This document shows, piece after piece, positions 1 to 12,667 of a DNA stretch of 64,000 nt. The position numbers were made by a program, and so were the translations under genes. This DNA is from Chamaea fasciata (taxonomy: Eukaryota > Chordata > Aves > Passeriformes > Sylviidae): the NCBI GenBank assembly GCA_029207755.1, contig JARCOQ010000025.1, positions 5,014,820 through 5,078,819 on the forward strand. Reading direction: 5' to 3'. Each line of letters opens with the position of its first letter. Within the stretch, counting starts at the first letter, position 1. The notes under the pieces were generated by a model. That model was given only the letters and a program-made list of their open reading frames with translations. It did not search any database and was not told where the DNA came from.

Positions 1-12
1 CTCCCGGCCTGA

Positions 13-452
13 TGGCTTAAGTCTCAGCTTTTATATATTTCAGACTGTGCTGCCCAGGGGTGCAGCTCTGAGCTCACAGTCAGTGTCACTCAGCTCTGCA
101 TAGAGCAGGGACACAAAACAAATCCTTTTCCTGCTGGAGACCAAGGACAACTTTCAGGCCCAAAAGCACAAACAGCAGTGGGCTGAAGGGAGGAATGAGA
201 AGGGTGAGACTTCACAACCTGAAGCTGGAATTGGACAATTAAACCCCGATAATGCAAATGGACCAAAACTTCTAAAAGCGTAAGATCTCGTGAGTGGCCA
301 GCCATTTTGTGACCATTCTTAGTCCACCTTGGGTGTAGCCCTGGTCGGGCCCTGTCCTGTCCAAGGTGTACCCTAAAGACCTTTCAATAAACACCCACTT
401 TAATCTCTGGCTCGGTGCAGTCTCTGTTCCAGGTCAGCCTTCCCGAGGCATC
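13..452 (+). mobile_element. Solo LTR-like fragment of an endogenous retrovirus
   Basis: The segment has the layout of a retroviral LTR 3' half. An AATAAA signal lies near 388, followed by a U5-like stretch ending in CA near 452. No gag, pol or env reading frame follows, so it would be a solo or truncated LTR. I recognise the style as avian ERV but cannot name the family. The left edge is uncertain because the window starts here. Confidence 0.5.
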
Positions 453-3400
453 AGTTTGATAGCAGTGCGTGTGCCCGGAGGCCGCTCTTGCACCTACGCC
501 AAGAGCATTGGATCATCTCCGGGACAGCACAAACAACCTTCAGCCACCACCAGAAAAACACAGGCTGATGCATCTTGGCATGTGCTGCTGCACCTCCGCC
601 CATCATCCCGCCCTGCAGCCCCCGGGATTGCCGGCGGAACGGCTCCTCCGGCCCCTCGGAATCCTCGGAGCAACACACCATCCCAGCGGGGAGGAAAGGG
701 TGCCCAGAGAGGCTGAAGGGCACAAAAACATGATAAAAAAAACCTCTTGTGGCCCCAGAGAGTGGGCAATGCCCAGGGGACCCCTCACCTGGACCCTGAG
801 TATGGGGCATCTTCCACGTGCTGGCAGGGGGAGGATGCAGGACTGGGGCTGGGGCGCTGAGGGCATCCAAGCCGTGGAGAGTCAGCAGCTCCCTGAACTA
901 TTCCTCACACCCAGAGGAATGTAATGAATCAAGGATCCCCAAGGATCTTGGAAAGGTTCAAATGTAGGGCCTAAGATGAGCCAGACAAGTCGCAGCTCAA
1001 CAAGGAAAGCGTGAGGCAGAGCCATGCCAGCCCAGACCCTTTGCCAGCCGTGGGGAAGGGGCTCCACAGCGCTGCCCCGCCCAGCCCTGCCGCAGGGTGG
1101 ATCTGCTGCTGCCACTCCCACTTCAGCACTCGTAATTAGGGATAATCCAGCAGAATTTCATCCCATGGCTGCTGCTCCTGCCACGTCTGGAAGCTGGAGT
1201 GGGCTGCTCGTAGCTGTGTGGTTTTTCCAAGGAAAGACAGGGGTTTTCCATCCTCTTTTGATTAGCATGTGGTTCCCGCCCCAGAGCCCCAAGCAGGGCC
1301 AGCAGCCCCACACTCAGGCAGGGACCTCGGGCCTGAGAGGTCCCCGAGCAATGGTGGGCTATTAAAATTCACGATGTCCCCTTGGTTGGGCTGTGCCACC
1401 CACCGGGGACAGCTCAGCTCCTGCTGGAGGGTGGTGGCACAGCAATGGGGACCTGGCTCCTGTCAGCAAGCGATCCCGCTTCCCAAAAAACAGCCCCGGG
1501 ATGGCACTGGGCAGTGGGAATTGCCCCATGTCCTCTGAGGCTGCGCCACACAGCAGGCCCGATGGCTGCGGAGCCCCTGCGTGTCCCTGTCACCCCTTCC
1601 TTGGGGGCACCGCCCTGCAGGGAGGACACTGTCACCCAGCAGGTGGGATAAAAGCCCCAGGAGCTCCCGACTCTCACTAACAGGTCCCTTCTGCTGTCCC
1701 CGTGTCCCCAAGCCCTGCCCATCCCCGCTCATGCCCCTCCAGCCGCGGCTGCTCCGCCACATCTGGGGCTGATTTTCAGCGCAAAGCCGCGTTCGCCTCT
1801 GGGAGGCTGAAACCGCGCCGGGAACGCCGGCGGGAGCAGGGCAGCAGCCCGAGGGCTGGCCCAGGATGTGGTGGCTTGACCGGGAGGAAAGTGGGGCTGG
1901 AGGGGCAGTGGCGCCCCGAAACTCCCCCCGCTGCACTGGCCAGAACCGGCTGTGGCCCTGGGGACGGGATTACGCCGAGCCGGAGGCATGTCCTGCGGCG
2001 AGCCCAGTGCTCCATGACCTCACCACCACGTGCCTGCGACGAGGAAGGAAAAGAGGAAACTCTGCTTTTTTTCGAGAATAACTTTTGCCCGAGCTTTTCC
2101 TGGGGGTGAGAGTGTGACCCGTGGCCAGCACCACTCACCCTTTCCACAAGAGCATCACCCTGGGGTGACGGCCGAGCCTCCCAGCCCACACACACCCCAG
2201 GATGCGGGGATGGACATGAAGAGCTGCAATCCGCCCCCCCAAATGCCCCTCTGCCTTGTGCCAGCAGCAGAGCCGCCCTTGTCATGGTAGGGGTTGTCAC
2301 CCACGGGTGCTGCAACCCCCCACCCATTGCACATCCTGGGTGCCTGTGGAGAGCTTGAGCCCTTCGCTGCGAAACTCGGGCAGAGGAAGTTGTGCCCAGG
2401 CTCATAAACACATCAAAACTGTCTGTGGTTTCCACATCCTCCTTCTCCCACCCCTGTGTGATATCCCCAGGGGTCAGAGCCGTTGGCTGGATCCCCATCC
2501 CTCCCCAGGGCTGGAGCCACCAGGATACAGGCCAGGAAGGGAAATGGGAGTTAAAAATAATGAAAATATTTAGAAGGGCACAGGCCTGGAATGGAGCCCA
2601 CCCCAGGGACGCAGCACAGCTCCAACTCTAGGGCTGGATCCCACCTCCAACCCCAGGATGTAAAATTTCCACCTGGCTGCAGCAGAGACCAGCATGGGAT
2701 TTGGAGCTGAGACCTCTTGGTTATCCCAAGCAGATGGAATAGTTGTGAAAAAGCAGGATATGAGCTGGGATCCAGCCCCTGGGAAAAACCCAAACCACTC
2801 AGAGCTGCTAGTTCCTGCTGCCCAGGACCAGCTCTCCCAGCCAGGACATCCCAGGGTGGTTTGGCTGCACAACAGCCCTTCCCTGGCAGCCCTTCGTGTC
2901 ACTGAGGTACCTGATCCCAAAGCGGCACCTTTGCTTTGGCATGAGGAAAAACAAGCCAAATCCCAGGAAAGCAGGAGACATTGGCAGCAGGATCACCCCC
3001 AGGATACAGATTCACAAAAGAACAAATTTAATGCGTACCCAGGAGCAGGAGAATGAGCTGATGCGTCCTCCACGTGCAGGGAAGGAGCAGGACCTGAGCT
3101 CATTGCAGTAGAGAGATGGATTACAACTGGGATTTGGATTAGGATTGGGGTAAGAATCCAACAGCCTCCAAAACCTTCCTGCTGAGCTAGGGGGACAATT
3201 CTGTCCTCCCTGGTATCAGGACTAACACTTGGCAGCGGGATCCTCTCAGCTCCTGGGATCCCAGGGTGGCTGGGCAGGACACAGCCAGGAATCACCAAAG
3301 CACTTCTCCCTTGGAAAGGGAAAAGCAGATCCAGGGGGATGAATTTGTGTTCTTCCCCAGGAAGGGGCTGGATTTGGAGGTGTCCAGGCAGGTGCTTCAC

Positions 3401-3600
3401 GTGCCAGAGTCACAGCCCACCCTCACAGCCCCAGGATGCTGCTTTTGGCTTGTTTTCTCCCGATCTTCACACATTCCAGCTGGGCCTGGAATGTTTGGCT
3501 GAAGGAGGGACCTGGGACCTGCCAGGGGTCTCGGGACCTTCTGGCCTCCTGCCCCTCCACCCGTGGAGCCTCCCCCGGGGGGAGCAGCCCCAATCCCAAA
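453..3600. other. Intergenic stretch, nothing recognised
   Basis: I read this on both strands and found no exon chain, RNA gene or clear repeat. The open frames here are short, overlap on both strands and match no family I know. A CSF1 gene, expected on this side of EPS8L3 in the mammalian order, is not visible. Confidence 0.5.
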
Positions 3601-3604
3601 GCAT

Positions 3605-4035
3605 CTTTGTTAATGGGGCACCCTCATTAATGGGACACCCCAGTCTCAGGGCATCCTCATTAACGGGGCATCCACATTAATAAGGCACCTCCTCCTTGGG
3701 ATGCCCTCATCTTTCAGGCACCCTCATTAAAGGGGCCCCCTTGTTTTTAGGGGCATCCCACCTCCATGACACCCTCATTAACAGGGCACCCTCATTAATG
3801 GGCCAGCACCATGAATTGGGGACCTTCAATTCTGGGGTACCCTGGTTTTCAAGGTGTCCTTATTAATGGAGTACCCTCATCTCTGGGGCACCCTCATTAC
3901 TGGGGCAGCCACGTTAATTGTGGGGCCTCACTTCTGGAGTGCCCCCTAGTCTCCAAGACACCCCCATTAACGGGGCATCCCCCATTTCGGGGCACCCATT
4001 TAAACCAGGCACCCTTATTAATAGGGCAGCCCCAT
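3605..4035. repeat. Degenerate minisatellite built on a CCTCATTAA core
   Basis: The words GGGCACCCTCATTAA, GGGGCATCC and variants recur irregularly every 20-40 bases. Copies are strongly diverged, so the array is old. It is flanked by plain sequence and overlaps no gene. Confidence 0.75.
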
Positions 4036-4620
4036 TGTGTGACACCTTCCAGGACACCCAGCCCTCCCTTGGCATCCCCCCCTGTCTTGGCAGCCCCACA
4101 GAGCATCCCGTGGGAATGGGACTGGGTACCCCAAAGGCAGGCAGGGAGTGCAAGGGAGTGGGGGGCACCCATCACCTCTCTGCCCCCTCATTCTGTGAGC
4201 TCCAGGCCTGGCTCTGTGCTTGCAGAGCCGGGAACCAGCTGCGGTTTGGAAAAGAGGAGGACAACTGGAGTTTTCCTGCTCCGTAAGAATGAAACTGGGG
4301 CAAGGAGAAATGGCTCTGGGTCCTGGAGCTGTTGGTGGACTTTCCTCTCTGGGGAAGGATTTTATTCAGTTGACACAAACGATATCTGGGACCTTTTTGA
4401 TTCTGGTTTCCTCCCGGCAACGGGTGGAGATGAGTCAGAAATCCAAAATAAAGATAAATAAGTTTAAAAATAAAGGGAAGCAAAGGCACAACTCCCACCC
4501 CGCTTGTAAATAAATGCCGGAGCTGCTGGATGGAGCTGCAGAGGCTGGAACCCCGAGAGCTGGGTGGTGTTCAGGACAGGTCCTGAGGGATTTGGGGGCC
4601 CGAGGCTGGGTGATGCTGGG

Positions 4621-4671
4621 CTGCATTCCCTGCTGCATTCCCTGCTGCATTCCCTGCTGCATGTCCCTGCA
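4621..4671. repeat. 12-bp tandem repeat, about four copies
   Basis: The unit CTGCATTCCCTG is repeated three times perfectly, and a fourth copy carries a small change. Confidence 0.85.
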
Positions 4672-4770
4672 GGCCATGGCTCAGGCACACTTTGAGGAGT
4701 GTCGCTCCTCAAGGCGAGTACCCTGCCCGGGTTACAGTTAATAATCCAGGAGTTTGGATCCCAGAGCAGG

Positions 4771-5286
4771 ACTTTGGCAGGGTGCTGGGTTTACTCAGGC
4801 TGGAAAGGAGCCCGCTCCTCCCGGGATTCGGCGAGATTTAACCCTTCGTGTCCCCTGGCCGTGCCCATCCCGGGTGCCCGCTCAACCTTCCCGCTCAGCT
4901 CAATGCACCCGGACACTTCCCCGGGCCAGGAACGCCGCGGGCGGGTGGTCCCGGCACGGATTTGGGAACAGCCAGCGTGGCTTGGCCAGACACACTGCCC
5001 GGCGCTGCTCCTCATCCTCACCGCCACCACAAACCCCACGGTCCCTGGGCGGGCTCTGCCGAGTGACCCCGGGGCCGCCTCCACCGCTGGATCCCGAGCC
5101 AACATCTGGGCAGCGCCTCTCCCAGCTTCCTAATTAAGGAATCATTAAAACACCTCCCGCGCGGGGGCCGTGCGCCACCTCCAGTGACGCTCTTCGCAGC
5201 CCCGAAATTCCCACCACGGCCGTCGGCGCTGGAGTTTGGCAGGAGCAGCCGCTTACTCAGTCTGGAAGTGAGCCGGCTCTTCCCGG
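4771..5286. repeat. Pair of diverged ~55-bp direct repeats
   Basis: Segments 4771-4825 and 5234-5286 share the same series of words in the same order: TTTGGCAG, TTACTCAG, CTGGAA, GAGCC, GCTC and TCCCGGG. The spacing is slightly different. The DNA between them is GC-rich and promoter-like but carries no exon that I can support. Confidence 0.5.
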
Positions 5287-5722
5287 GGCAGAGTCCTCAC
5301 CCCTCCGGCCGGCCGGCCTCCGGCTCCACTCCATCAAATCCATTGGAGCTCCGGTTCCAGTCCGTCGCTCCGGCTCCAATCCATCTTCCCGGAGCCTTTT
5401 TCCCTCGCTGGGCGGGTGCTGCTGGTCCTGGGCACGCCGGGACCTGCGATCCCGATGCCAACGCTGGAGCCGCCTGGCTCCCGCTCCTCCCGGGAGCGAT
5501 GGGATGCTGCTGGAGAACTGGAAAAAGAGGAGGGGGAAAAAAAATCAGCAAAATAACAAACCAAAAGAAAACAGCTCTAAGGGTGACAGCAGGGACGGTG
5601 CTGCATGGAGCATCCACACGGGATGGGGTTTGGGATGCCGTGGGGAAGGGATCTCCTCTCCCTCTGCCCCATGGACCTGGGTCCTTGTAGTTCCACCACC
5701 CTGGAAGCTAGAAACAGGTTGC

Positions 5723-6015
5723 TTTTATTTTATTTTATTTTATTTTATTTTATTTTATTTTATTTTATTTTATTTTATTTTATTTTATTTTATTTTATTT
5801 TATTTTATTTTAATTCTGTTCTGTTCTGTTCTGCTCCACTCCAAGTTTTTTATCTTTTATTTAATTTTATTCTGTTTATTTTATTTATTAAATTTAATTC
5901 CATTACGTTATTTATTTCATTTAATCTTACTTGTCTAATTTCTTTTTTTATTTCGTTTGCTTAATTTTATCTTTCTTTATTTAATTTCCTTCATTTTCTA
6001 CCATTTCATCTTATT
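5723..6015. repeat. (TTTTA)n microsatellite with a decayed T-rich flank
   Basis: From 5723 to about 5812 there are roughly 18 near-perfect TTTTA units. These grade into a diverged T-rich tract with TTTAT and TTCTG variants to about 6015. Translation frames here (runs of Phe, Ile, Leu, Tyr) are artefacts of the repeat. Confidence 0.95.
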
Positions 6016-9000
6016 TGAACGGCAGCAATTGCTCAGTTTCAGCATCAAGATCTGGAAATTCCCTTTTTCAGGGCTGGGGTCTCTCCGAGTCCAGACCATC
6101 CTGGCTGCTGCCCTCAGGCCTTCACTGAAGGGCCCCACGAGAATCCTGCACCTGCAGGGGCTGAATCTTGGTTCCAATCCCACCTCCTCACTCCCTCCTC
6201 CAGTTCCAGACCCTGGCGTGGCTCAGGGACCCTCAGCCCTCTCCTGGCCCAGCCTTGGCCAAGGCATCTCCGAGCAGAGCAGCTGCAGGGTTGAGGAAGA
6301 GGAGGCACCAGCTTGGGTCTCGTTTTCCCCCAGAACCACCCACACCCTGCAGAAGTAACAAGGATCCCCCTGGGAAGCTGCTGGGAGCATCTCAGGAGGC
6401 ATCAGCCACATCCCAGCTCCAGATGGACCTTGGCCTTCCATCTCCCCTGTCCCTTAAAAGCCACTTTGAGAACTGTGGGATGCCCAGGTGACAAATTTCC
6501 CCCCAGGGATGCAGATTCCTCTGGCCCCTCCTGACCAGGGAACAGGCAGTTCCAGGGATGAGCTGTTTCTCAAAGCACCCGTGAATCACCTGCCTTTGCT
6601 CTTCCTTTGCCGTGTCTGCTGCTGGCACAGACATCCAGCATCTTCCAAACCAGGATGAAAAGTCTCCTGATTTGGGCTGGATTCAGGCTGGAGATGCTGC
6701 CTGTGGCTGGCAAACTATGGACAAAGCCAGAGTGAGTGTCCGTGACTCCAGGGGCTGGATAATCTTCTTCAAAAATTCCCATTTTGGACCAATTTCAGGA
6801 CCTGGACATTCCTGGACAGAAAGTGGGCCTGGGTATTCACATCATCCAAGGGCACGACCCTCCTGATGTCCAGCAGAAGCTGCACTGACTGGAATTGGAT
6901 GAGTTCCTCCTCCTGCTCAGCTTCCCACGGGAGCCAAACAATAGGGAAGGTCAAACACTTTCCATTCCTAATATTTGTCAATGGAATTATGTTTTCTGGC
7001 AGGAAACAGTTGATTTTTTAGGGGCAGGGAAACCAGCTGTTTGTGTCCCAGTCAGCCTGGACCATGATGGAAGCAATTCTGGGGAGCCTGGGACACCTGG
7101 ACTCCCGTCCTGTGATTTCCGTGGGGTGTCCATGGGCAGGTGTGAGAGATGCCACCTGATGGCAGGAGCAGCAGTTGGAGTTTTGCTCAAACACGTCACA
7201 GTGCCCCTCACTCACCCTGCTCCAAACACCCTCCTGGGAGCTCCGGGCCTTTCTTCCACCCCGAGGGAGGAAGGACCCACGCAGGATTCCGACGTGGGAG
7301 GAGGATCCTCCCACCCGGTTCCCTGGGAAGCTCCTGCCGTGGGCTCTCCCTGCCCCGCACCCCACTGAGGGCAGCTGCTCCCCCTTTCACAACTTCCTCC
7401 AGAGCTTCTCCCTCGAGTGCAACACCCCTGGCCCGTGCTGGGCGTCACATTCCGCACCCATCCCCCTCCCCAGGGGTTTCCCAACCCAATCCCATCTCCC
7501 ACGGGGTCTGCAGGAGTGCCGACTCCGCAGCACATTCCCACGGGAAGGGAACCCCCTGATCCCGCCCCGCCCTCCTGCTGCAGCCTCCACTGCCCGACCA
7601 GCTCGGTGCCGTGTGGCTCAGCCACCACCTTCATCCTCCTCCCTGGAAAGATGCTGTGGAAATGGCACCTCGTCCCCTGGAAAAGCTGTCACTTGCACCC
7701 CTGATCCCATTCTGCTCCCCATCAAAGCCACAAGCTCTGCGTCCCTGGGTTTGTCCATGGGGATGATGGGTTTGGGTTTTTGACCAGCTCCAGGTGCTCC
7801 GTCCACCCAGGAAACTCACCTCATTTTCTTCCAGGGAAGGGTTGGGATTCCTGAGCTTTGCTCAGCACCTTTTGCTGCCATTCCAAGACCCCACTGGGTC
7901 ACTCAGATCCCAGGATGAGGGATTTGGGGCTCATCCCTAAATTTTTGGGGATTTAGGGGTGGAGCATGTCAGGAATCTTTTGGATTAGGTTTGTCCCTGC
8001 ATGCGGAAGCGATGAGGAGGAGGGAAGGGCTGGGAAGCAGGATGGAGAGGTGAAGAAGACACCAGCTCTTCCATGAGAGAATTCATCCCAAATGGCAGAA
8101 TTGGAGGAGAAAAAGCCAATTTCCAGCTTTCCTTTCTTCCCTCACTTGGATCCCAGGGCATCAGGGACCCATTCCCCATGCTGGAGAGGAACTTGGAATA
8201 ACTGTGGAGGTGTGACCTCCCTGACCTCCCTCCTTGCCCTCGCCCACCCAGCCATGACTCCCAGACCATGCTGACGCCAAATCCAGCCCTCCCCTGGCAC
8301 CTGGAGTGTGGGAAATGTGAAACACCTCCAAATCCTCTGCGGATTCTCAGTGGCTTGACCACCCCCAAGCAGGATTTAACCTGCTCATTTGCATGCCCTC
8401 ATCACCTCTAATTAAATCTGTGTGGTGCCACTGTCCTTTCAGCCCCACTATCCCTGGAAATCCCCGGGCTGTGCTGCCAGATGACGGATGGTGGGAAGAA
8501 AACAGGATGGGTCCCACACACAGGAGTGGCCACGGGCACGTTGGTTTTTCCCTCTTCACACTAAAATTAAGAAGGTTGTTGCAGGTTTGTGGCCAAAGCC
8601 ACGGGGCTGTGAAGGAAAACCAGCTCTTTTTGTGGCCTTAGGGCTCCTGGCCTGTCCCTGACCTGGGATCAAAGCTCAAGATCACCCAAGTGACAGGTCC
8701 CCAGTGCTCTGCAGCACGTGCAGCTCCCTCACTGAAATCCAAAATTTTTTTTCTTTCAACCTCCTCAAAGCAAAAAACTGGTGGTGTGAAGGTCACAGGG
8801 CTCCAGCCAGCACCCACCAGCTGCAGACACCCCTGGCTGAGCCAGACACGGGCACACCCCTCCCAGAGTCCCCAGATGTCACCCGCTCACCACCTCCATC
8901 GCCCCTTGGAAATGGGAGAGGGAAAACAACCCCAGGGTGTCACCAGGGGGGTGGGGAAGCCAACGGGTTAAAAAAGCCCCACAGATTTTGTCTTGTTCCT

Positions 9001-9263
9001 CTGAAGAGGTGGGATCAGCAGCACGCTGGGAAAACAGGATGAACCAGAGCAGCGTGGGCCAGGATGGCACAAGGCTGCAGAGCCAACAGCACCAGGCTCA
9101 GCGCTGGCACTTCAGGGATTCTCCTGGGGTGACTCCAGGGATATTCCCAGGGAAGTGAGGGGTTTGGTGGCAGCACCGAAACGGGATCTTCAGGAATGGA
9201 AGGGGAGGTGCAACACTCAGCGACACCCAGCACAAAGGGACCAGCAGGTTGACAGGAGTTGGG
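6016..9263. other. Intergenic stretch, nothing recognised
   Basis: There is no exon chain with matching splice sites, no RNA gene and no repeat that I recognise. Short open frames on both strands overlap each other and look like chance. Confidence 0.5.
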
Positions 9264-9640
9264 AAAGATGAGACAAGAAAAGCTCACAGATATGATTGCT
9301 TGGCAAGAGATTCTAAAAATATAAAACCTGTAAGTGAGATAGAAATGAAAGCCAGCTTTGCGATGTGAGCATGGCAGGCAGGAAGACGGTGATTCACTGG
9401 TGATGGGCCGAGTGATTGCAAACAAAAGGACCCAAGGGAGCAGCCCTGCCAAGGTATCAGGGAAAGGTAGATAGGAGAGTAGTCTCTAGAGTTTAGAATA
9501 CAGAATGATGTGGTAACACAGCACTTCTCACAGGCTGAATGCAAAGCCTGTAGGGTTTGTATCTCGCGCCGGTTGGTCACTGTAAGCTAGAATATTCAAC
9601 ACAAAAGGAGATAGAATGTGTTGTAACAAGGACGTAGCTC
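9264..9640. mobile_element. Possible endogenous retrovirus LTR fragment
   Basis: This block is AT-richer and differs in texture from its neighbours, with words such as GATAGGAGAGTAGTC and TCTCGCGCCGGTTGG. It is followed by a pyrimidine-rich simple repeat. The style resembles a bird LTR, but I cannot see convincing TG...CA ends or a target-site duplication. There is no coding capacity. Confidence 0.35.
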
Positions 9641-9752
9641 TCTTATCTCTGACCTCTTATCCCTTGCTCTCTTACCCTCTTACCCTCTCTCACGTCTTAC
9701 CCTTGCCTCTTACCTCTTACCTCTTACCCTCTTGCCCCCTGCCCTCTCTCTC
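9640..9752. repeat. Simple repeat of CTCTTACC-type words
   Basis: CTCTTAC and CCTCTTA recur about a dozen times in a pyrimidine-rich strand that adjoins the LTR-like block on its left. Confidence 0.8.
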
Positions 9753-11149
9753 GCATCACGTGCTCTAAGAGTGTCTCAGGTCTCCAGAGAACCCTCTCCC
9801 TGCCCTCAACAGAAGCTCCAACAGACAGGGACCACCAGCAGGAGATCGTGCCAGGGTGACCATGGACCAAGCAAGATGTGGAGGCAGGATGACAGCAAAG
9901 TGTCACCAAGCATCCCTCTGACTTTTCCTGTGTCACCCCAAAACAGCGTGTGAGCCCAGCAGCCGGGACAGCTGGGACATCAGCTGGTCACTGCCCGCAC
10001 CGAGGAGACCCCCTGGAGGACAGGACTTGTGGATTCGTGCATCTCTGGGAGGCACAGCCCTGGGGCTGTGCTTTGTGTCGTGACACCCGTGTCACGCCCT
10101 GACCCAGGGACGCTGATCCAACAGAGCTCCCCAGCCCCCGAGGGGTTAAACGTCCCCAGCCGTCCCCAAAATGACGAAGGGACGCTGGTCCCCAGCAATT
10201 AGGTGACAGGCCCGGGTACACCGCAGCCCGGGCTGGTGACGTGAGGACGGATCCAGGCTGGCCGGTGGTTTGTCCCTGGCTGGCACCCAGCCCGCGGAGC
10301 CGCAGCTGCTTCCCGGCCCCGCGGCCTCATGGCACCTGGCCGGGAGCGATGTGTCACCGGGAATTCCAGCACTGCCGGCCCTGCGGTCCCCCTCTGCCTG
10401 CTGGCCCCACAAAATGCCCCAACCCCGTGTTGTCCCTGGGGTAGGGCCTGATCGGGTGTCCCCAGCGGGGACAGGATGGTGTCCCCACAACTGTCCCGGT
10501 GCTGGGTGTGGAGTGCCCTCCCCAGGAGCAGAACACGGGGTGCAGATTGAGGCCATTCCCCTCCCCAAAGCAGCTTCGTTTTGGGGTCACTGCACAGATT
10601 TTGCGCGTTTTGATGCTGGGGGGGTTTCAAAACCTGAAATAGGAAAAGATTTCTGTGTCTCCAGAAGCCTCGGAGCCCCTTCCTTGTCTCTTCCCAAGGG
10701 GTTGGTGTCTCCCGGGGATTTCCCGAGCCTGGGGAAGGGCGAAGGGGACACAGCCGGGTTGGGGATGTGCAGGGAATTGTTGCCTCTGGCTAGGAATTGA
10801 GGAGAAAAACAATAAAAAGGGGGTTTGTAGCGTATCCGCAGCCGGTGCCGTTCCCAGCTTACCCAGTGGGGTGACGGGGAGGAGCTGACACGGGGCGGGG
10901 CGAGCGCTCGGTCCCTGCCGGGGTGGGAGTGAAGGGGACACGGTCCTGCCGTGCCCCGGGCGCTGCCGGGGGGGTCGCAGCAGAAAATCGGGATGGGGGG
11001 AGCCGGGATTTTGAGGCGATGTAACCCGAAATCTCCCACGGGGACCGCAGGCGGCCCCTTGTGTCACCCTGCCCCGAGAAGTGTCACCCAAATGTCTCCA
11101 GCGCCAGGGACTCCGGGGGTGTCAGAGCCGCGAGCAGGACCGAGGACCC
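9753..11149. other. Intergenic stretch, nothing recognised
   Basis: The sequence becomes GC-rich towards the right. No exon chain or RNA gene could be supported on either strand. Confidence 0.45.
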
Positions 11150-11375
11150 TGCACATCTGGGGCTCCACATCAGGAGGCGTGACACATCTGGGGGGGTTAC
11201 ATACCTCGGGGGGTCGCACATCTGGGCGAGCTGCACACGAGTGCCGCACACCTGAGGCTCCCATCTGGGGATGGTGGCGGCACCTCTGAGGGGGCTGCAC
11301 ATCTGGGGCGCTCACACACCTGGCGCTCCCCACGCGCGGCGTGACACATCTGGCGGGGCACATCTGGGAGGGTGA
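11150..11375. repeat. Degenerate minisatellite with an ACATCTGGGG core
   Basis: CACATCTGGG and CACACCTGGG variants recur about every 20-30 bases, roughly eight to ten times, joined by GGCGTGAC or GGGGGT words. Confidence 0.7.
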
Positions 11376-12350
11376 CACACGGGCACGTGCTACCCCCTGG
11401 TGGCCGCAGGTGGGGACTGCACCCCGCCCCTCCCCGAACGGGGAAACTGAGGCACGGCCCCAACTGCGGCACCCCTTCCTTGCCCTCTCCGGGGGGAATT
11501 CACGGCTCCCCAAAGCCTGCTCCCCCAGGTCCGGCCCGTGCGTGTCTGCCGGCGGTCCCCGAGCACTCCCAAAGGCGGGCCCCGCTCCGTGTAACCCCCG
11601 GGGGGTGCAGGACGCCAGGGTCCCTCCGCGGTGGGGTTTGGTCCACAAACCTGGGGAAAAAGGAGAGAGAAGGTCAGCCTGGATGTGACGGCCTGGGGGA
11701 CTGGGGAGCGCAGATGGGACCCTGGGGGACACAGGGGACACGGCCCAGCTGATCCATCAGCACTCAAGTTGCACCGGAGAAGCCAAAAGGTTTAAAATGT
11801 ACCCAAACCCCACAAATCGGTGCCGGCGGAGAGGGTTCAGCGGGTCACTCCAATCCCACAGACACGACCCCGGCCACCCAGTGTCCTCCCAGCCAAGCTG
11901 AGCCCACAGCTCTGGGGGTGATGACTCCCTGCATCCACCCTTCACCCAAATCCTGGACCCCCACCCCGGATCCGGCCCCTTCCTCAGCACAAACCACCCC
12001 GGGAGGATTTTCCTGGCAGTGACAGCTTTGGGGTGTGCCCGGGATTATCCTGCGGGCAAGGGCACAGAGTCCTGCGGGTGACAGGGCTGGGTCCTGCCAG
12101 GCGGGAGGTCACCGACACCCAGCCCCGGGGTGGGGGACCTTGGGGTGGGGGCACCCGGGGCTGCGTTCCCCGCTGGATGCCCCGGGGCCAGCACGACCCG
12201 CCGCGGGCTGGGGGGCCCAAGGTGATTGCAGAGGTGGTGGCGGCGCCAGGTGTTTTTGTCCCCCCCCGTCCCTCCCCCGCATTAACGAGAGGGCAAAGAG
12301 CAGGTGGGTGCGGTGCCGATGACAAGTCCTGTCCCCTGCCCCTGTCACCC
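11376..12350. other. GC-rich upstream region of EPS8L3
   Basis: GC- and CpG-rich DNA leading into EPS8L3, a likely location for its promoter. I see no clear TATA box and no upstream gene. Confidence 0.4.
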
Positions 12351-12354
12351 GCCG

Positions 12355-12391
12355 CAGCCACAGCCCGAGCGGCGGAGCCAGCGATCGAGGT
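12355..12391 (+). other. EPS8L3: Candidate 5'-untranslated exon of EPS8L3
   Basis: A short segment is bounded on the right by a strong donor (GAG|GTGAGC at about 12391) and lies roughly 250 bases before the exon that carries the start codon. It has no ATG in a useful frame. Its left edge, either a transcription start or an acceptor after CCGCCGCAG, cannot be fixed from the sequence. Confidence 0.35.
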
Positions 12392-12667
12392 GAGCGGGGA
12401 CTCCCCGGGGGCAGCGACCCCACCTTGGGATGGGGGGGGGGTTGGCTTCGGCCGCGGGGTGACCCCCTCGGGGCTGGGATGGAGCCGGGGGACGGGGGAT
12501 GGAGGGTCAGGGGGGTCCTGGCGGCCGCCAGGGCCACACGGCACCGTCCGGGGTGGGGGTAGGGGTGGCATGTCCCTCAGGGGGTTGGGGACACATTGGG
12601 GGTGACACAGGGACCGTGCCCAGGAGCCCACAGCAGGATCGAGACACTCTCGCTGCTCCCCGGCAAG

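Noticed and set aside
5504..5964. Phe/Leu/Tyr-rich frames around 5,700-5,960 as membrane proteins
   Set aside because: They are translations of the TTTTA microsatellite.
1..12000. CSF1 or another gene expected left of EPS8L3
   Set aside because: I searched both strands for a signal peptide and helical cytokine exons and found none. The gene probably lies beyond the window, if it is present.
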